A DNA stretch of 64,000 nt from an uncultured Ignavibacteriota bacterium (GTDB lineage Bacteria; Bacteroidota; Ignavibacteria; Palsa-1295), in NCBI GenBank assembly GCA_903900335.1, contig CAIUMP010000004.1, positions 186,001-250,000 of the forward strand. The letters run 5' to 3'. The notes beneath the pieces were generated by a model. The model did not search any database, was not told the DNA's origin, and was given only the letters and a program-made list of their open reading frames with translations. The position numbers and the translations under genes are program-made. This document shows, in pieces, positions 43,104 through 51,806 of the stretch. Each line of letters starts with the position of its first letter. Positions within the stretch are counted from its first letter, which is position 1.

Positions 43104-44633
43104 ATGGACTCCGAGGCAATACCCACGACCGTTCGCCCCCTTGGCTCCCGCATCCTGCGCGGGGCCTTGAGCGGATTTGTGCTCAGTTTGCTGGCGAATG
43201 CGTTCTTGTTCGCAAGCAATGTGCTGATTATTCCGCGCGTGATTTCGGTGCGAGACTACGCCGACTTCACCGTTTCTCTTACCTTCGTCGCACTCTCTGC
43301 CCTGGTTGCCGATCTGGGGATGCTGCACATGCACACGCGCATGTTTGCCGAGGCGGAAGAGGACGCCGGTGCGGGTAGAGAAGATCGCCGAGGACGCCTC
43401 TTCGGCAGTATTGTGGCACTCCGTGTTTTGCTTGCTCTCCTTGTCTGCGCGCTTGTCCTGGTTATTGCTCCACTCTTTTATCCGCAGTCAATGGTGCATA
43501 ATATGACCATCCTGCTTATCATTCTCTTCATCTCTTCACGGCTATTGATCGTGCGGGCGGCGGGGGAGTCGCTCCTTCGCGGGCGAGGGAAGTATTACAT
43601 CTCATCGCTCTTTGTGTTGCTCGATGCGGTAGTCTTTTTGATCTTGCTGCTCTTGCCGGTCCATCATTCGCTGGAGTACGTTCTTTGGTCATATGCGCTT
43701 TGTTATCTTCCAGGGTTCTGCCTTCTAGCTGGATATATTGTCCGCTGGATGCGGCGAGAGCGGATTCGCCTTTCAGTCGATCTCAAACTGATTCGATCGA
43801 TGTTCCGAATGGCGCTGCCCTTGAGTTTGGGAACGGCATTCTTTACAATTTACAATGAGGGCGATAAGCTGTTGCTCGACAAACTGAGCACGCCCTTAGA
43901 GGTTTCGAGCTTCGGAGCGATTATCCGCATCAGCATGGGATTCGCTCTCTTACCATTCGTGCTTGGCAGTGTCGTTGCGCCGGAGCTGACTCGTTTGCTC
44001 GTCCGTAAGGACTATCCGAGGTCGAAGCAATTAGTGGATCTTTCAAGCCGGGTGCTGCTGGTGTTCGCGGGTGGGATAGCCCTCTTGCTGACAGGATGTT
44101 CCGATACACTCGTTACGCTTCTCTTGGGTAAGAGCTATGCCGCCAGCGGGCCGGCGCTGATGTGGAGCGGCTGGCTTTTGGTACCGTTCTTCTTTTCGAG
44201 TTTCCTGGCGGAGATGACGATTGCCGCAGGTCGCTTTTGGCTGACACTCGCGTACACGGCAGTGATAATGGTTGTCGCGATAGCAACCGATCTTTTGTTG
44301 CTATCGCATTACGGAGCAGTCGGGGCAGCGGTCGCGCGAACGATTGCAGTCCTGATCGGGGGGATTGTTCTTGTCTATTTCGAGCGACATGACCCGTTCC
44401 TCGAAACGAGGCAGCTATACCGGTCGCTAATGAAGATCGTAGGTTCGATTGGGCTTGGGGTGCTGGCTCTTGCCGCGCTTGCTTCCGTTCATCTGGGTCT
44501 GTGGGCCAGTGTGGCCGGGACGTTAGTGTGCTACATCCTAGCTATTCATTTCACGCATGCAATGACGTTCCAGGAGATTCTTGCCCTGCTAAATAGGATC
44601 AAGCGGGGTGGTGGTGAGGCTTCCGTGCTATAG
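43104..44633 (+). CDS. Polysaccharide flippase (Wzx/MATE-like)
   Basis: 509 aa with 12-14 hydrophobic segments across the whole length. The N-terminal layout (GALSGFVLSLLANAFLFASNVLIIPRVISVRDYADFTV) is that of oligosaccharide flippases, with LPLSLGTAFFTIYNEGDKLLLDKLS in the middle where the family has the 'D-x-x-x-L' helix. It would move the undecaprenyl-linked repeat unit across the inner membrane. It begins 2 bases after the YfhO gene and is followed by 97 bases without a gene. Confidence 0.88.
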   Translation: MDSEAIPTTVRPLGSRILRGALSGFVLSLLANAFLFASNVLIIPRVISVRDYADFTVSLTFVALSALVADLGMLHMHTRMFAEAEEDAGAGREDRRGRLFGSIVALRVLLALLVCALVLVIAPLFYPQSMVHNMTILLIILFISSRLLIVRAAGESLLRGRGKYYISSLFVLLDAVVFLILLLLPVHHSLEYVLWSYALCYLPGFCLLAGYIVRWMRRERIRLSVDLKLIRSMFRMALPLSLGTAFFTIYNEGDKLLLDKLSTPLEVSSFGAIIRISMGFALLPFVLGSVVAPELTRLLVRKDYPRSKQLVDLSSRVLLVFAGGIALLLTGCSDTLVTLLLGKSYAASGPALMWSGWLLVPFFFSSFLAEMTIAAGRFWLTLAYTAVIMVVAIATDLLLLSHYGAVGAAVARTIAVLIGGIVLVYFERHDPFLETRQLYRSLMKIVGSIGLGVLALAALASVHLGLWASVAGTLVCYILAIHFTHAMTFQEILALLNRIKRGGGEASVL

Positions 44634-44730
44634 CCGGAGTGCGAACAGATTGTGGGTAGGGTCTTTGGACAAAGGAACAAACGAGCCTCGGATTTCGTAA
44701 GGCCACCGCGAATAATTTGGTGACCCCTCC

Positions 44731-46329
44731 ATGATGAGCACACAACTGGCCGTTCGTGCCTTCCGTGACAAATACCTCTGGGCCGTCCTCGCGATCTCCG
44801 CGGTGATGCTTGCCCTTGTGCTTGTCGAGCCGTTCGGTGCCGATAATGCGGTGCTGCACTCCATGGCGCTGGACTGGGTTAAACAGGGCAAGATCCCCTA
44901 CATCGGGAGCTGGGACAACAACTTTCCGGGGATCGTGTATGTGCATTCGCTCTCCATAATTCTTTTTGGTCCAACGGACTTCGGCTATCGGCTGTTCGAT
45001 CTCTGCATTCAACTGTTCTTCGCAGGGTTTCTCTATCAGTTTCTGCTTCGATGGCTGAAGCCTCACACAGCAGCACTCGCGGCAGTGATCTATATAGCTT
45101 ACTATGTAAGTGCCAGCGTTGATCTCTACGGAAAGCAGGACGATTATGGCATGATGGCGATCCTCGTCGGAGTATCCATGATACTGCCGCGTGCAATTGG
45201 TACTCAGAAGAAGTGGATCGGGTTAGTTGTCGGTGCTGCAGTCTGCGGTATTTCGCTGCTGATGCGACCAACATTCCTACTGTTCATTGGGCTCATATGT
45301 CTCGCCATGTTCTTAGGAAGTGATCGCCGTTTCGCCTGGAGCGGTCTGCTACCGGCGATCACAATCTTCCTTTCGAGTTTACTTCCGGTTGGTTGCGTCT
45401 TGCTATACTATAGCTCGATCCCAAGTGGATTGATGACGATTTACAACTCCACGATTCGGTTCAATCTCGATGTCTATGCAAGCTTAGGGACGACTTCTAA
45501 ATTTTGGTGGGAGTTGCTCCGAACAGGGCTGATGATCCCGCTGACCGTGTACGCACTTTCCCGCGCAGAAGGGACGCTTTCCTCCGTCGTTCGCACGCCG
45601 GAGTTGCGGGAGAGAGTACTTTACGCGGCGTTTGTGTTTTCTGCGGTTGGTGTTGTGGTGCTGATGGGAAAGTACTACCGCTACCATCTTGCGCCGTTCT
45701 TTCTGCTGCTTTCACCGCTTGCAGCCGTCGGGCTCGAACAGGCGATTACGTTTGCTGCCACTGACCTGCGTCGCCATTTCGCACTCCTGGCTGGCGTCTT
45801 CTTTTGCAGCTTCATTGGATACAACCCCACTGCGCCACTCGCCTTTAGTCTTGGGGTAATGACGAAAACTGACCCATTTGCGCGGGCCGATGTGGCGCGT
45901 CGACCGGACCCGAAGTTTGGTGCGATAACCGAAAAGGAGCTGTTAGATTACCTACGATTACCCAACAACCGAGAAGGAGCTATAGAGGTCTGCTCCTTTG
46001 CTCCATTCCTACGCTACCATCTACAGCGTGAACCCGCTGGCCCGTATATTACCTTCCATGCCTTGGCCTTCAGAACGGACGGGACACGAATGGGCGCTCC
46101 GCACTATATGCCGTATCAACTCCAATGGCAGAAGGACTACATGGATTCGTTGGTTCGTGTTCGACCTCACTTCATGATCCTCGCCCGAAAGATGCCATTC
46201 TGGTATATACAGGATGTCTACGATGATTGTCTTCGCTACCTACCTGGCTTCGACAGCCTATTGAGCACGTCGTATCGTTACGACACGAGCTTCGGCGGTT
46301 TCCAGCTTTATCGCAGAGTCACGAATTGA
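44731..46329 (+). CDS. GT39-like membrane glycosyltransferase
   Basis: 532 aa with about 11 membrane segments. The first periplasmic loop carries FGADNAVLHSMALDWVKQG and YIGSWDNNFPGIVYVHSLS, the acidic-aromatic loop expected for GT-C enzymes of the ArnT/PMT class. Members transfer sugar from a polyprenyl-phosphate donor on the outer side of the inner membrane. The dolichol-phosphate-mannose-synthase-like gene at 52949 could provide such a donor. It ends in a soluble periplasmic part of about 130 aa. The stop overlaps the next start (TTGA). Confidence 0.8.
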   Translation: MMSTQLAVRAFRDKYLWAVLAISAVMLALVLVEPFGADNAVLHSMALDWVKQGKIPYIGSWDNNFPGIVYVHSLSIILFGPTDFGYRLFDLCIQLFFAGFLYQFLLRWLKPHTAALAAVIYIAYYVSASVDLYGKQDDYGMMAILVGVSMILPRAIGTQKKWIGLVVGAAVCGISLLMRPTFLLFIGLICLAMFLGSDRRFAWSGLLPAITIFLSSLLPVGCVLLYYSSIPSGLMTIYNSTIRFNLDVYASLGTTSKFWWELLRTGLMIPLTVYALSRAEGTLSSVVRTPELRERVLYAAFVFSAVGVVVLMGKYYRYHLAPFFLLLSPLAAVGLEQAITFAATDLRRHFALLAGVFFCSFIGYNPTAPLAFSLGVMTKTDPFARADVARRPDPKFGAITEKELLDYLRLPNNREGAIEVCSFAPFLRYHLQREPAGPYITFHALAFRTDGTRMGAPHYMPYQLQWQKDYMDSLVRVRPHFMILARKMPFWYIQDVYDDCLRYLPGFDSLLSTSYRYDTSFGGFQLYRRVTN

Positions 46330-47534
46330 AGATCCTCCAGCTCACCCCCCGAATGCCGTATCCGCTCACCGATGGTGGGGCGATCGGCATCTACAATATT
46401 ACGAAATCACTGGCTAAGCGGGGGCATGAGATCACGCTCGTGACGTATCCGCTCGATACGGACGCAGAGACACAATTAGCGATCCGCGAGCTTTCGCAAT
46501 TTGCAAAAGTAGTCACTACCTCAAAGCCATTGCCACCTCGTTGGAGGGTATTGCTTAGTACGCTCTTCCGTGGAGCTTATCCGATCGAGCGGAGGATAAC
46601 GCCTGAAATGTTTGAGCTACTCGATCGAACGGTTCGCGCCGAACAATTCGATCTCGTTCATGTCGATCACGCTCACATGGGGAGGTATGGGCTCTGGTTA
46701 ATAGAGAAGTTTGGACTACCCATTGTTTTGCGCGAACACAATTTCGAGGCTCAGATCTATCAGCGCTTTGCCGAGACCGAATCGAATCCGCTGAAAAAAT
46801 TTCTGGCGCGCATCCATGGCGCCCGACTCCGAGAAGAAGAGATCAGCTTTTTGAAAGCATTTGACGCGATCGCACCAATTAGCGATGAGGATCTACGTCT
46901 GATGCGCGAGGTTGCTCCCAATGCGAGGTACCGAGTAATTCCGGCTGGGGTCGATACTGATTACTTTCAACCCTCTGTTTTTGAGGTAGTACCTGAGACG
47001 ATACTATCGGTGGGCTCTTTTGCGTGGGATCCGAATTTCGATGCGATGAAGTATTTCCTTCGAGAGGTGTTTCCGCTCGTGCTTGCCAAGCGGCCTAACG
47101 CCCGTCTGCAGATTATTGGCGCATGCGGCGAGAGAATCCTCCCGTTCGCTGCTCCGTTTGGCAAATCTGTGCAGGTTTTGGGACTTGTGCCGGATATCCG
47201 TGACTATTTATCCCGCTCTGCCGTTCTCGTGGTGCCGCTAAGAATCGGGGGGGGAATGAGACTAAAACTCCTCGAATTCTTTGCAGCAGGAAAAGCAGTG
47301 GTATCCACTTCAATTGGTGCCGAGGGCAATTTGGCGGCCGACGGTGTTCATCTACTGATCCGTAACGGGAAAGATGCCTTCGCGGCGGGGATCCTCGAAC
47401 TACTCAAGAACCCAGACTTGAGAGCTTCGCTCGGAAAAAGCGCCCGCGACTTGGTGACCACAGAGTACAGCTGGGATCGCATAGCGTCTGAGTTCGAGTC
47501 ACTCTACGAAGAGGTAACTGCCAGCCGCGTGTAG
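46326..47534 (+). CDS. Glycosyltransferase family 4
   Basis: The frame opens at 46227, but its first 33 residues overlap the end of the upstream gene and are not of this family. The protein proper starts at TTG 46326 (KILQLTPRMPYPLTDGG), 402 aa. It has a GT-B fold: N-terminal GGAIGIYNITKSLAKRGHEIT, then HVDHAHMG, IVLREHNFEAQIY, PAGVDTDYFQP, ILSVGSFAWDPNFDAMKYFL, LRIGGGMRLKLLEFFAAGKAV and STSIGAEG. The run of eight G bases at 47247-47254 lies in the conserved IGGGMR motif. It is a cytoplasmic, retaining transferase and adds a sugar to the lipid-linked repeat unit. Confidence 0.9.
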   Translation: MKILQLTPRMPYPLTDGGAIGIYNITKSLAKRGHEITLVTYPLDTDAETQLAIRELSQFAKVVTTSKPLPPRWRVLLSTLFRGAYPIERRITPEMFELLDRTVRAEQFDLVHVDHAHMGRYGLWLIEKFGLPIVLREHNFEAQIYQRFAETESNPLKKFLARIHGARLREEEISFLKAFDAIAPISDEDLRLMREVAPNARYRVIPAGVDTDYFQPSVFEVVPETILSVGSFAWDPNFDAMKYFLREVFPLVLAKRPNARLQIIGACGERILPFAAPFGKSVQVLGLVPDIRDYLSRSAVLVVPLRIGGGMRLKLLEFFAAGKAVVSTSIGAEGNLAADGVHLLIRNGKDAFAAGILELLKNPDLRASLGKSARDLVTTEYSWDRIASEFESLYEEVTASRV

Positions 47535-47579
47535 ACCCCAGGAACCGCGGCATCTTTTCCTGCGGCACCAGCTATCTCT

Positions 47580-48776
47580 ATGATCTATATTTCCGTGATC
47601 TGTTTTGCGCTGTTACTCTACTCCTATGTAGGGTTTCCGCTGTTGGTCTGGGCGCTCTCCGTGCTCCGGCCCAAAAAGTGGCTACGCGACGAAACCCTGC
47701 GGCCGAGCGTTTCGATCATCCTCCCGGCATTCAATGAGGCGTTGGTGTTGCGGCGTTGTTTGAACTCCCTCCTCGCCTTGGAGTATCCAGTTGACAGGAT
47801 CGAGATCCTGTGCGGGTCGGATGGCTCAACGGATTTAACAAACTCGATTCTTAAGCAGTACTCCGAGGAGCATCCGACGCTCCGAGCCCTGTACTTTCCA
47901 AGACAACGAGGAAAGATGTTGGTGCTGAACGATCTAGTGTTCCAGGCGAAGAATGACATCCTGCTCTTTGTTGATGCCGATGTTACGCTGCAGAAAGATG
48001 CACTATTGCGTCACGTGGCGCACTACGCGGACGCGGATGTCGGCGGGGTTGCCGGTTGCCTGGCCTTCGTCGGACCTAAGCAAGATGGGGTGTTCGATTC
48101 CGAGTCGGCTTATTGGTCTGTTGAGAGTGCACTGCGGAAAAATGAGGGGCTCATCGGTTCGACGCTGGGACTTTATGGAGGCAACTATTCGATTCGGAGA
48201 GAATTGTGGCAGCCGCTTCCTAATGCCCGAGTCTATGATGACTTTTATGCAGTGCTTCACCTCCTGACCATCGGTCGCAGGATACTCTACGAGCCAAAGG
48301 CTGTTGCAGTCGAGCTATATGGTCGCAGTTTCCGAGATGAATTTAATCGGAAACGCCGAAACGCGTCCCAATCACTCTACACGCTACGATTTTTCCCATC
48401 GTTGCTCTACAGACGACACTCAGCGTGGATGCTCTGGCCCCACAAGTTACTTCGGTGGTTCTCGGGTTACCTGCTGCTGGTATTGTTGATTGGGACGATC
48501 ACATCCTTTCTCGCTGGTGCGGAGTGGTTATCACCCGTGGTCGTGATTGAAGGGGTATTTGCATTCCTCGCACTTCTCGGGTGGGTAGCTAAGCAGATGG
48601 ATCGCTCCGTGCCGATCGTGAGTCAACTCTTCTGGCTTCTCAATATTTTCCGTGCGGGGATGACCGGTGTGCTGGATTTCCTTATCGCGAGCCCTGATCT
48701 CAAGTGGTCGCAGACGACACGCGTTGCCGACCCAACGACACCACGTCCGGTATCGCAGGAGGTAGGAAAATCATGA
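47580..48776 (+). CDS. Glycosyltransferase family 2, membrane-bound
   Basis: 398 aa. An N-terminal membrane segment (ISVICFALLLYSYVGFPLLVW) is followed by a GT2 domain with VSIILPAFNEALVLRRCLNS, CGSDGSTDLT and the DxD in LLFVDADVTL. Then come a helix-rich region with RKRRNASQSLYTLRFF (the QxxRW-like site) and three C-terminal membrane helices. The layout is that of the cellulose-synthase-like/succinoglycan transferases. The stop overlaps the next start (ATGA), and the AGGAGG at 48757-48762 serves that next gene. Confidence 0.9.
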   Translation: MIYISVICFALLLYSYVGFPLLVWALSVLRPKKWLRDETLRPSVSIILPAFNEALVLRRCLNSLLALEYPVDRIEILCGSDGSTDLTNSILKQYSEEHPTLRALYFPRQRGKMLVLNDLVFQAKNDILLFVDADVTLQKDALLRHVAHYADADVGGVAGCLAFVGPKQDGVFDSESAYWSVESALRKNEGLIGSTLGLYGGNYSIRRELWQPLPNARVYDDFYAVLHLLTIGRRILYEPKAVAVELYGRSFRDEFNRKRRNASQSLYTLRFFPSLLYRRHSAWMLWPHKLLRWFSGYLLLVLLIGTITSFLAGAEWLSPVVVIEGVFAFLALLGWVAKQMDRSVPIVSQLFWLLNIFRAGMTGVLDFLIASPDLKWSQTTRVADPTTPRPVSQEVGKS

Positions 48777-50263
48777 GCCAGCGAAAAGAAATATTTTTGC
48801 TGTTACTCGGCGATTTCATTGCGTTGAATTGCGCGTGGTTTGCATTTTACTGGCTGCGGTTTGATTCGGGCTGGTCCATTTTCAAGCATCCCGCTCCAAC
48901 AGATATTTCTCCAGCGCTCCTTCCCATCACCTCCCTGGAGATCTATCTCTTTTGGATGGTGATGTTCATCTTTTTTGGACTCTATCGGCCTTGGTACGTG
49001 CGCCCGACTTTCGACGAGGTCATCACCTTGCTGAAGACCCTTGGCGTAGGTACTGTTATTTTGGCGCTCGTGATATGGTGGGATTCCGGCGATACTGCGA
49101 ACATCCCGTCCAACGATCCCCGCTTACTCGGAGTAAGCTATTGGTTCATTACCGCGATATGTTGCGTTGCTGTTCGGCTCTTGATCCGCTACACGCAGAG
49201 GAGGCTTCTTATTTCTGGTGTTGGGACAAGGCCCTCCATCATCATCGGCGAGGTAGAGAAAGTTCGAGAGCTTGCCGAGCGCGTAATTCATTTTCCGCAG
49301 CTTGGCTACGACATTATAGGATACTTAGCTCCTCAAGGACCGGTCGCGGATCATTCTTCCGGTCCGCTGAACGAGAAGCTAACTATTACGGGCCTCGAAC
49401 GAAAGGGGAAGAGCGCGGCCGCAAAGGAGATCCCCCGTCTAGGCTCGTCGGATGATTTGGAAGCAGTGATCGCCGCGCATGGCGCAAAGGAAGTCTTGAT
49501 CGCGCTTGGTTCAGGCGAACATGAGAAGATCATCGAGGTGCTTTCTCGTGCCTCGCGCTCGAACGTGGGACTGAAGATCGTCCCTGATCTTTACGACATC
49601 GTGTCTGGCCAAGCGCGAACTCGAGAGATCTACGGATTCCCGCTTATCGACATCAACCCGATCCTCATGCGTCCGTGGGAATTGGCTGCGAAACGGATGC
49701 TGGACGTTAGCGTGAGCGCCCTCGTGCTCGCACTCGGATCTCCCATTTGGGCGCTGACGGCACTCGCGGTGAAGGCTTCCTCAAAAGGGCCGATGGTGTA
49801 CTCTCAGGAGCGGATCGGCAAAGATAGCAAGCCCTTCAAGATCTACAAATTCCGTTCGATGTACACCGACGCGGAGCGAAGTGGACCGCAATGGGCCTCG
49901 AAGAATGATCCGCGGGTTACTCCACTCGGTAGATTCCTTCGCAAATCCCACTTGGATGAGGTGCCTCAAATGTGGAATGTGCTGAAGGGGGATATGTCAC
50001 TCGTCGGGCCGCGCCCGGAGCGTGAGTTCTTTGTGAACCAACTCATCCGCGACATTCCCTACTACAATCGGCGGCACAAGGTGCGGCCCGGAGTTACGGG
50101 GCTGTACCAGACGGTCGTTCACAAGTATGACGAGAACCTGGATGACGTACGACAGAAGGTCAAGTACGACTTAATGTATATCGAATCTATGTCGTTTCGT
50201 TTGGATCTGAAGATTTTGTTCCATACGGCCTACATCATGCTTCGCGGAAGAGGCCAGGCATGA
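48773..50263 (+). CDS. Polyprenyl-phosphate sugar phosphotransferase (WbaP-like), copy 1
   Basis: Start at ATG 48773 with an exact AGGAGG 10 bases upstream; the open frame further left is an overlap artefact. 496 aa: four to five membrane helices, a CoA-binding-like middle domain (PSIIIGEVEKVRELAERV ... GAKEVLIALGSGEHE) and the Bac_transf catalytic domain. The latter shows KRMLDVSVSALVLALGSPIW, IYKFRSMYTDAE, NDPRVTPLGRFLRKSHLDEV (catalytic D-E) and GDMSLVGPRPEREFFV. It starts each repeat unit by moving a sugar-1-phosphate onto undecaprenyl phosphate. It is followed after 10 bases by a close paralogue. Confidence 0.93.
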   Translation: MSQRKEIFLLLLGDFIALNCAWFAFYWLRFDSGWSIFKHPAPTDISPALLPITSLEIYLFWMVMFIFFGLYRPWYVRPTFDEVITLLKTLGVGTVILALVIWWDSGDTANIPSNDPRLLGVSYWFITAICCVAVRLLIRYTQRRLLISGVGTRPSIIIGEVEKVRELAERVIHFPQLGYDIIGYLAPQGPVADHSSGPLNEKLTITGLERKGKSAAAKEIPRLGSSDDLEAVIAAHGAKEVLIALGSGEHEKIIEVLSRASRSNVGLKIVPDLYDIVSGQARTREIYGFPLIDINPILMRPWELAAKRMLDVSVSALVLALGSPIWALTALAVKASSKGPMVYSQERIGKDSKPFKIYKFRSMYTDAERSGPQWASKNDPRVTPLGRFLRKSHLDEVPQMWNVLKGDMSLVGPRPEREFFVNQLIRDIPYYNRRHKVRPGVTGLYQTVVHKYDENLDDVRQKVKYDLMYIESMSFRLDLKILFHTAYIMLRGRGQA

Positions 50264-50273
50264 TCCATCAACC

Positions 50274-51758
50274 ATGACACAGAGGCGGGAGCTATTCTAC
50301 CTGGTCATCGGCGATTTTTTCGCGCTCAACTTAGCGTGGGTGTTCTTCTTTTTCCTCCGGGTGGATTCAGGGGTCTTCGTCCTGCGCCAAGGAGTCCATC
50401 CGAATGTCTCTGCCGAAGCGCTGCCGGAGTCCGCGCTGCTACTCTACATGTTCTGGATGGTCTTCTTCGTGTTCTTTGGGCTGTACCGTCCCTGGTATGT
50501 TCGAGCACCCTTCGATGAGATCATTACAATATTAAAGACGCTGGGTGTGGGTACGATCCTGTTATCTGTGCTGATGTGGTGGGATCCCTCGAACACGCTA
50601 AGTACCAGTGCCAACGATCCTCGAGTACTCGGGCTAACCTATTGGTTGATAACCGCGGCCTTGTGCGTAAGTGTCCGTTCACTTATCCGATATGTTCAGC
50701 GTCGCTTGTTGGAGTCTGGTGTAGGAACCAGGCGGTCGATCATTATTGGTGACATCGAGAAATCGCGTGATCTTGCGGCGAGAGTGGCCCATTATCCGCG
50801 CCTTGGGTATGATGTTATTGGGTTTGTAAGCCCTATCGCCTATCAGACTGATGACAATTCGCCAGTCAGATTCAGCGTGGAGCAGCGGTCGGGCAGGGGA
50901 CTGAAGCATCGTACCCCGAAAGAAGTCCCACTTCTGGGACGGACCGAAGATCTGGAAACGGTCATAGATCAGTTCGGGGTCAAAGAGGTCCTGATCGCGC
51001 TTGGCTCGGACGAACACGATAAGTTGATCGACGTGATCGCTCGCGCTTCGAAGTCGAACGCCGGTTTAAAGATCGTCCCGGATCTGTATGACATTGTCTC
51101 GGGTCAGGCTCGTGCAAAGGAGATCTATGGGTTTCCGCTTATCGACATCAATCCCGTGCTACTCAAGCCCTGGGAAGAGGCTGCAAAGCGAACGATGGAT
51201 GTTGTGATAAGCCTCATCATGATCATTCTTGGTAGCCCAGTTTGGATCGCCACTGCGATCGCGATCGGAGTGACCTCCAAAGGTAGCTTGATCTACTCCC
51301 AGGAAAGGGTCGGACGCGAGGGCAAGTTTTTCAGAATATACAAATTCCGGTCGATGTACGTGAATTCCGAGGAAGGCGGACCTCAGTGGGCCTCCAAGAA
51401 TGACCCGCGGGTGACCCCGATCGGCAGATTTCTGCGAAAATCCCATTTGGACGAAGTTCCGCAGTTGTGGAATGTCCTGAAGGGGGATATGTCCCTTGTC
51501 GGTCCGAGGCCTGAACGCGAGTTCTTCGTTAAGCAACTTATTCGGGAAATTCCGTACTATAATCGCCGTCACAGGGTTCGTCCGGGCGTGACTGGACTCT
51601 ACCAGGCCATGATCGACAAGTACGACGAGAACATCGACGACGTTAAGCAGCGCGTCAAGTATGACCTGATGTACATCGAGTCGATGTCGTTTCGTTTGGA
51701 TGTGAAGATTCTGTTCAGGACGGCGGCAATGATGATGCGCGGCAAGGGGCAAGCGTAG
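50274..51758 (+). CDS. Polyprenyl-phosphate sugar phosphotransferase (WbaP-like), copy 2
   Basis: 494 aa, the same domain order as the gene before it and very similar in sequence. Shared blocks include DLYDIVSGQAR, KEIYGFPLIDINP, SHLDEVPQ and GDMSLVGPRPEREFFVKQLI. Catalytic residues are intact (IYKFRSMYVNSEE, LRKSHLDEVPQLWN). The copies differ most in the first cytoplasmic/membrane part and in the linker before the catalytic domain (about 195-235, RFSVEQRSGRGLKHRTP here). This suggests a recent tandem duplication, perhaps with different donor sugars. Start ATG 50274. Confidence 0.92.
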   Translation: MTQRRELFYLVIGDFFALNLAWVFFFFLRVDSGVFVLRQGVHPNVSAEALPESALLLYMFWMVFFVFFGLYRPWYVRAPFDEIITILKTLGVGTILLSVLMWWDPSNTLSTSANDPRVLGLTYWLITAALCVSVRSLIRYVQRRLLESGVGTRRSIIIGDIEKSRDLAARVAHYPRLGYDVIGFVSPIAYQTDDNSPVRFSVEQRSGRGLKHRTPKEVPLLGRTEDLETVIDQFGVKEVLIALGSDEHDKLIDVIARASKSNAGLKIVPDLYDIVSGQARAKEIYGFPLIDINPVLLKPWEEAAKRTMDVVISLIMIILGSPVWIATAIAIGVTSKGSLIYSQERVGREGKFFRIYKFRSMYVNSEEGGPQWASKNDPRVTPIGRFLRKSHLDEVPQLWNVLKGDMSLVGPRPEREFFVKQLIREIPYYNRRHRVRPGVTGLYQAMIDKYDENIDDVKQRVKYDLMYIESMSFRLDVKILFRTAAMMMRGKGQA

Positions 51759-51806
51759 AGGTCGAATTTTGAATTTTAGGCACAATAAGACAAGAGAGGA
51801 ATTCAA

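Noticed and set aside
47247-47254. G8 run in the GT4 gene as a frameshift or pseudogene sign
   Set aside because: The run encodes the conserved IGGGMR motif and the frame is intact on both sides.
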